Shown here piece by piece: positions 5,943 to 8,912 of a DNA stretch of 8,912 bases. The position numbers and the translations under genes were made by a program. Source of the stretch: Eubacterium sp. (GTDB lineage: Bacteria; Bacillota_A; Clostridia; Lachnospirales; Lachnospiraceae); NCBI GenBank assembly GCA_023663915.1, contig JAMPGN010000175.1:1-8912 (forward strand), given 5' to 3'. Every line of letters begins with the position of its first letter. Positions within the stretch are counted from its first letter, which is position 1. The notes under the pieces were generated by a model. The model was not told the DNA's origin. It saw only the letters and a list, made by a program, of their open reading frames with translations, and ran no database searches.

Positions 5943-7226
5943 ATGGATGAAAATATGATTGTAGAATTGATCTCGGTAGGAACAGAAATTTTGTTAGGAA
6001 ATATTGTCAACACCAACGCAGCATATCTGGCGGAGCAATGTGCCGGACTGGGGCTTTCCTGCTATTATCAGGATGTCGTCGGTGACAATGAGGAGAGGCT
6101 TTGCGAGACGATTAGGACCGCGCTTGGAAGAGCCGATATATTACTTTTGTCCGGCGGACTTGGACCGACACAGGACGATCTGACGAAGGAGTCAGCGGCG
6201 AAAGCGCTCGGCAGGAAATTGTATCTTCACGAGGAGAGTAAGGCTGCCATTCAAAACTTTTTTGAAAAAAGAGGTTTGGAGATCACGGATAATAACTGGA
6301 AACAGGCGATGATGCCGGAAGGATGTATCGTGGTGGAGAACCCCAACGGAACGGCGCCTGGCGTGATCATGGAAGAAAACGGCAAGCATGTGATTCTGAT
6401 GCCGGGACCGCCGAATGAGATGATCCCGATGTTTGAGACATCGATCATGCCGTACTTAAGTAAACTTCAATCTTGCGTGATCTTTTCACAGACCGTCAAA
6501 GTCTGTGGAGTCGGGGAGAGCAAGGCGGAGACGATGGTTCAGGATCTGATCGACGAGCAGACCAATCCCACGATCGCGACATATGCTAAGACCGGCGAAG
6601 TGCATCTGCGCGTGACCGCCAGGGCGGAGGACGAGAAAGCAGCGAAGAAACTAGTCAAGCCGGTCATCAAGGAATTAAAAGGACGGTTTGGCAATCATGT
6701 TTATACGACGGACGATGAAGTCACCTTGGAGCGGGCGGTGGTCGATCTGCTGTTAGCTAATAAATTGACGATCAGTACTGTGGAGTCTTGTACGGGTGGA
6801 TTGGTGGCGGCGAGACTGATCAATGTATCGGGCGTCTCGGAAGTATTTAAATCCGGTTACATTACCTATTCCAATAAGGCAAAGAGAAGACTGCTCGGTA
6901 TCAAGAAGAGCACTTTGCTCAAATATGGAGCAGTCAGCGAGGAAATCGCACGTGCGATGGCGAAGGGAGCGGCAGCGTTGTCCAAGTCGGATGTGACGGT
7001 CAGCATTACCGGTATCGCAGGGCCGGATGGCGGTACGGAAGAAAAGCCGGTAGGACTGGTGTACATCGGATGCAGTGTGTGCGGACGTATTACAGTCAAG
7101 GAGTGCCATTTTAGCGGCAGCCGCGCCAAGATCAGGGAAAATACAGTGTCTTCTGCACTGTCATTGCTACGGGATTGTATTTTACAGTATTATAGTGAAG
7201 TGACATTCGGCGGTAAAGAGAAGTAG
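5943..7226 (+). CDS. cinA: CinA: competence/damage-inducible protein, NMN deamidase family
   Basis: Starting at 5943 the product has 427 residues, near the normal family length. The N-terminal MoCF-like domain (COG1058, about 5-170) carries LISVGTEILLGNIVNTN and GGLGPTQDD (71-79); relatives have ADP-ribose or CoA/FAD pyrophosphatase activity. The C-terminal CinA domain (COG1546, about 265-420) carries ESCTGG (281-286), the motif around the nucleophile of PncC-type NMN amidohydrolases, and later GIAGPDGG and VGLVYIG. The likely job is pyridine nucleotide recycling, turning NMN into nicotinate mononucleotide and ammonia; the link with competence is historical. The start could also be 5955, giving MIVELISVGTE, the most common N-terminus. 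An in-frame GTG at 5898 is unlikely, since it lies beside the intergenic hairpin and adds non-conserved residues. Confidence 0.93.
   Translation: MDENMIVELISVGTEILLGNIVNTNAAYLAEQCAGLGLSCYYQDVVGDNEERLCETIRTALGRADILLLSGGLGPTQDDLTKESAAKALGRKLYLHEESKAAIQNFFEKRGLEITDNNWKQAMMPEGCIVVENPNGTAPGVIMEENGKHVILMPGPPNEMIPMFETSIMPYLSKLQSCVIFSQTVKVCGVGESKAETMVQDLIDEQTNPTIATYAKTGEVHLRVTARAEDEKAAKKLVKPVIKELKGRFGNHVYTTDDEVTLERAVVDLLLANKLTISTVESCTGGLVAARLINVSGVSEVFKSGYITYSNKAKRRLLGIKKSTLLKYGAVSEEIARAMAKGAAALSKSDVTVSITGIAGPDGGTEEKPVGLVYIGCSVCGRITVKECHFSGSRAKIRENTVSSALSLLRDCILQYYSEVTFGGKEK
7143..7193 (+). promoter_or_regulatory. Possible weak internal promoter near the cinA end
   Basis: TTGCTA (7164-7169) and TATTAT (7188-7193) are 18 bp apart, about 70 bp before the next gene. 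Just upstream is a perfect inverted repeat, ACAGTG (7143-7148) and CACTGT (7156-7161), that could be an operator. All of it lies inside cinA codons, so chance is a serious alternative. Confidence 0.2.
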
Positions 7227-7260
7227 TCGTTATAGGTTGAGGAAGGAAAAGGAAAGACGA

Positions 7261-8912
7261 ATGAGCCAATCAGATCAGTTTGATAACTATAATGGCGAGG
7301 AAGGCAGGAACGATATTGTTTCTGATACGTATACTGCGGAGAGTCGTGCGGATATCTACAATACTCCGGATGTGTCGATTAATTCGGTGAATGAAGATTT
7401 TGCGGAAGAGGCGGTCGGTATAGTCGATGAAGCGGTCAAGGCGGCAGAGGATGAGAAGACGGAAGAAATGGCAGGAACGGCAGGGGAAGATTTGCGTCCT
7501 GCGGAGATGTTGACAGGTGAAATGGCTGTAGAAGAAAGCAATCTGTATGTTGGGCAAAGCGCATCGAATGATGATGGACAGAATAGCAATTTGCACGATG
7601 TACAGCCGGCATCGAATAATAATTTATATAGCAGCCAGATTGTGCCGAACGATAATCCCTATGAAGGCAGTCCGAGTGGAAATTATTTTTATGGAGGGCA
7701 GGCGGCGCAGAATAATAGTCAGTATTATAATGATCCGAATGCGAATAATCCGTATATGGGGCAAAATGTGCAGAACGGCAATGTATATGGCGGTCAGCCG
7801 GCTCCGAATGGGAATCTGTATGCCGGACAGTATACACAGAATGGCGCTCCATATACGAGTCAGTCCGTGCCGAATAATCATACATATGGCAACAATCCGT
7901 ATACCGGTCAACAGACACAGGGAAATTATCAATATGGCAGCAGCACGTTTACAAATAACCAGTACGGCAATCCGCCCTACGGAAACAATCCGTACAGCCC
8001 CTATGCCGCGCCGCAGAAGAAGGGCAGTACTGGATTGATTATCGGTATTGTGGTGGCTGTTATCATATTGTTCCTAATTGCCCTTGGTGCGCTTACCTAT
8101 AAGGCAGTGACATTATATTCTGAGGAAAAAGCCACTAGGCGTAATTCCAGAGAAGAATATAACTTCGATGATGACTGGGAGAAAGACCGGGATCGCAGAG
8201 AAGATCGTTATGATAACAATGATGATAATGATTACGATTATCGCTATGACGATCATCACGGCGGTTACAATTACGATGATAATTATGGTTATGATGATTA
8301 TGGATATGATGATAACTATGATTATGACGATACATATAATTATGACGACGATGAGTATTATACACTTCATGACGATATCAAAGAGAATCTCTCCTATTCG
8401 GTATATTTTGATTATTACGAATATGACACCAGTTATGAGAATGTAGATATCATGATTTTTTATCCGGTCATTGAGGACGCGGACAAAAGTGTGCCAAATG
8501 TGGATAAACTGAACAGCACGATCCAGAGTGAGATCGATTTTCTGGTGGAGTATTTCGAGGACGAGTATGAGGACTATTTTGTTGATGATGAAGATGGGTA
8601 TTTTCAGGCGACATCGACAGGATATGTGACCTATATGGACGAGGAGAAAATGAGTATTGTGTTCTCCGAGAGCATATATAGTGATTATTACTATGATGCT
8701 TTCTTGTACAGTATTAATATTGATATGGAAAACGGTGTGATTTTAGACAATGAGAGCATGCTCAATACGAACGACGATTTTTCGGTGGAATTTCGACAGA
8801 AAAGCGATATACAAAACGGTGAGATCAGCTATCTTACCAGGATGTCAGACCAGGAGATCACCGATCATTTTAATTCGTCCGATATCATTGTGTTCTATAC
8901 GCCGCATGGAAT
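7261..8912 (+). CDS. Repeat-bearing single-pass membrane protein with a DUF3298/RsiV-like domain, C-terminus cut off
   Basis: I do not recognise this protein as a named gene. The 550 codons seen run open to the window end. In order: an acidic, low-complexity N-terminus (1-92) with no signal peptide; about a dozen copies of an 11-residue Asn/Tyr/Gly/Gln/Pro repeat (93-248); basic residues 253-254; one hydrophobic helix (about 258-280); a charged stretch; an Asp/Tyr-rich spacer (301-367, 25 Asp and 16 Tyr of 67); then a folded-looking domain from about 375. That domain has alternating beta-like segments and INIDMENGVILDNESML (485-501), which resembles the DUF3298 pattern of RsiV and PdaC-like proteins. 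A cytoplasmic repeat tail and external domain are inferred, but charge flanks are ambiguous. Purine-rich sequence (7241-7255) precedes the ATG, 34 nt after cinA, so cotranscription is possible. Confidence 0.85.
   Translation, partial: MSQSDQFDNYNGEEGRNDIVSDTYTAESRADIYNTPDVSINSVNEDFAEEAVGIVDEAVKAAEDEKTEEMAGTAGEDLRPAEMLTGEMAVEESNLYVGQSASNDDGQNSNLHDVQPASNNNLYSSQIVPNDNPYEGSPSGNYFYGGQAAQNNSQYYNDPNANNPYMGQNVQNGNVYGGQPAPNGNLYAGQYTQNGAPYTSQSVPNNHTYGNNPYTGQQTQGNYQYGSSTFTNNQYGNPPYGNNPYSPYAAPQKKGSTGLIIGIVVAVIILFLIALGALTYKAVTLYSEEKATRRNSREEYNFDDDWEKDRDRREDRYDNNDDNDYDYRYDDHHGGYNYDDNYGYDDYGYDDNYDYDDTYNYDDDEYYTLHDDIKENLSYSVYFDYYEYDTSYENVDIMIFYPVIEDADKSVPNVDKLNSTIQSEIDFLVEYFEDEYEDYFVDDEDGYFQATSTGYVTYMDEEKMSIVFSESIYSDYYYDAFLYSINIDMENGVILDNESMLNTNDDFSVEFRQKSDIQNGEISYLTRMSDQEITDHFNSSDIIVFYTPHG
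7537..8004 (+). repeat. Degenerate 33-bp (11-residue) tandem repeats
   Basis: The translated unit is close to G/N-N-x-Y-x-G-Q-x-x-P/Q-N. Clear 11-residue copies include SNLYVGQSASN (93-103), NNLYSSQIVPN (120-130), GNVYGGQPAPN (173-183), GNLYAGQYTQN (184-194) and GAPYTSQSVPN (195-205); others are 10 residues or broken. Copies are contiguous from about 109 to 205, and the phase loosens towards 248. Nucleotide identity between copies is low, so the array is old or under protein-level selection, not a fresh slippage product. Confidence 0.85.
8161..8361 (+). repeat. GAT/TAT-rich low-complexity tract encoding an Asp/Tyr spacer
   Basis: The reading frame is dominated by GAT, GAC and TAT codons, giving motifs such as YDD, YGYDD and NYDYDD. 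It lies between the membrane helix and the C-terminal domain. Both GAT and GAC are used, and the pattern is irregular, so it is not a simple trinucleotide microsatellite. Confidence 0.85.

Noticed and set aside
7436..8038. Open frames on both strands within the Asn/Tyr repeat region, including a plus-strand one at 7547-8038
   Set aside because: Their Ile/Met/Arg-rich or His/Tyr/Ser-rich content is what frame-shifted reading of AAT, TAT and CAG codons gives. The frame from 7261 has the start site, periodic protein repeats and a membrane helix.
7537..8361. CRISPR array or recent satellite
   Set aside because: The repeats are coding, vary in DNA sequence, have no unique spacers of constant length, and lie in one long open frame.
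8113..8370. Minus-strand open frames coding Ile/Val-rich or His/Asn-rich peptides
   Set aside because: They are the complement of the GAT/TAT-rich Asp/Tyr codons of the plus-strand membrane protein. Composition is extreme, no ribosome site is visible, and the sense frame is clearly the real one.

Overview
The window looks like the chromosome of a Clostridia member, most likely Lachnospiraceae or a close relative. The evidence is mid-range GC, strong Gram-positive ribosome binding sites, a RemA protein opening MGRLIHIGFGN, and an omega subunit opening MLHPSYADL. The gene set rqcH / yicC-remA-gmk-rpoZ resembles the Bacillus yloA-yloB-yloC-remA-gmk-rpoZ neighbourhood, but here the first gene points the other way, and rimO-pgsA-cinA follows rpoZ. 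These taxonomic and synteny statements rest on recalled family knowledge, not on a search.

Layout: bases 1-1662 (minus strand) hold all but the C-terminal end of RqcH (NFACT/FbpA family), the factor that adds alanine tails to peptides stuck on split 50S subunits. Bases 1663-1921 are a divergent control region. Two near-consensus housekeeping promoters point away from each other with their -35 boxes only 5 bp apart. On the yicC side a leader of about 160 nt can form several hairpins, two of them mutually exclusive.

Bases 1922-7226 (plus strand) are a tightly packed housekeeping run: yicC (endoribonuclease family), remA (DNA-binding regulator), gmk (guanylate kinase), rpoZ (RNA polymerase omega), rimO (S12 methylthiotransferase), pgsA (phosphatidylglycerophosphate synthase) and cinA (NMN deamidase/pyrophosphatase family). 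Several neighbours overlap by 1 to 17 nt, consistent with one operon and translational coupling. The only sizeable gap, between pgsA and cinA (97 nt), contains a 12-bp hairpin.

Bases 7261-8912 encode the first 550 residues of an unusual single-pass membrane protein, cut by the window end. It has an acidic N-terminus, about a dozen copies of a degenerate 11-residue Asn/Tyr/Gly/Gln/Pro repeat, one transmembrane helix, a 67-residue Asp/Tyr-rich spacer, and a folded-looking domain resembling the DUF3298/RsiV type. It is the least ordinary gene here. I found no rRNA, tRNA, CRISPR array, insertion sequence or prophage.

Functionally the region joins ribosome quality control and maturation (RqcH, RimO), RNA turnover (YicC), transcription (omega, RemA), nucleotide and cofactor metabolism (Gmk, CinA) and membrane lipid synthesis (PgsA).
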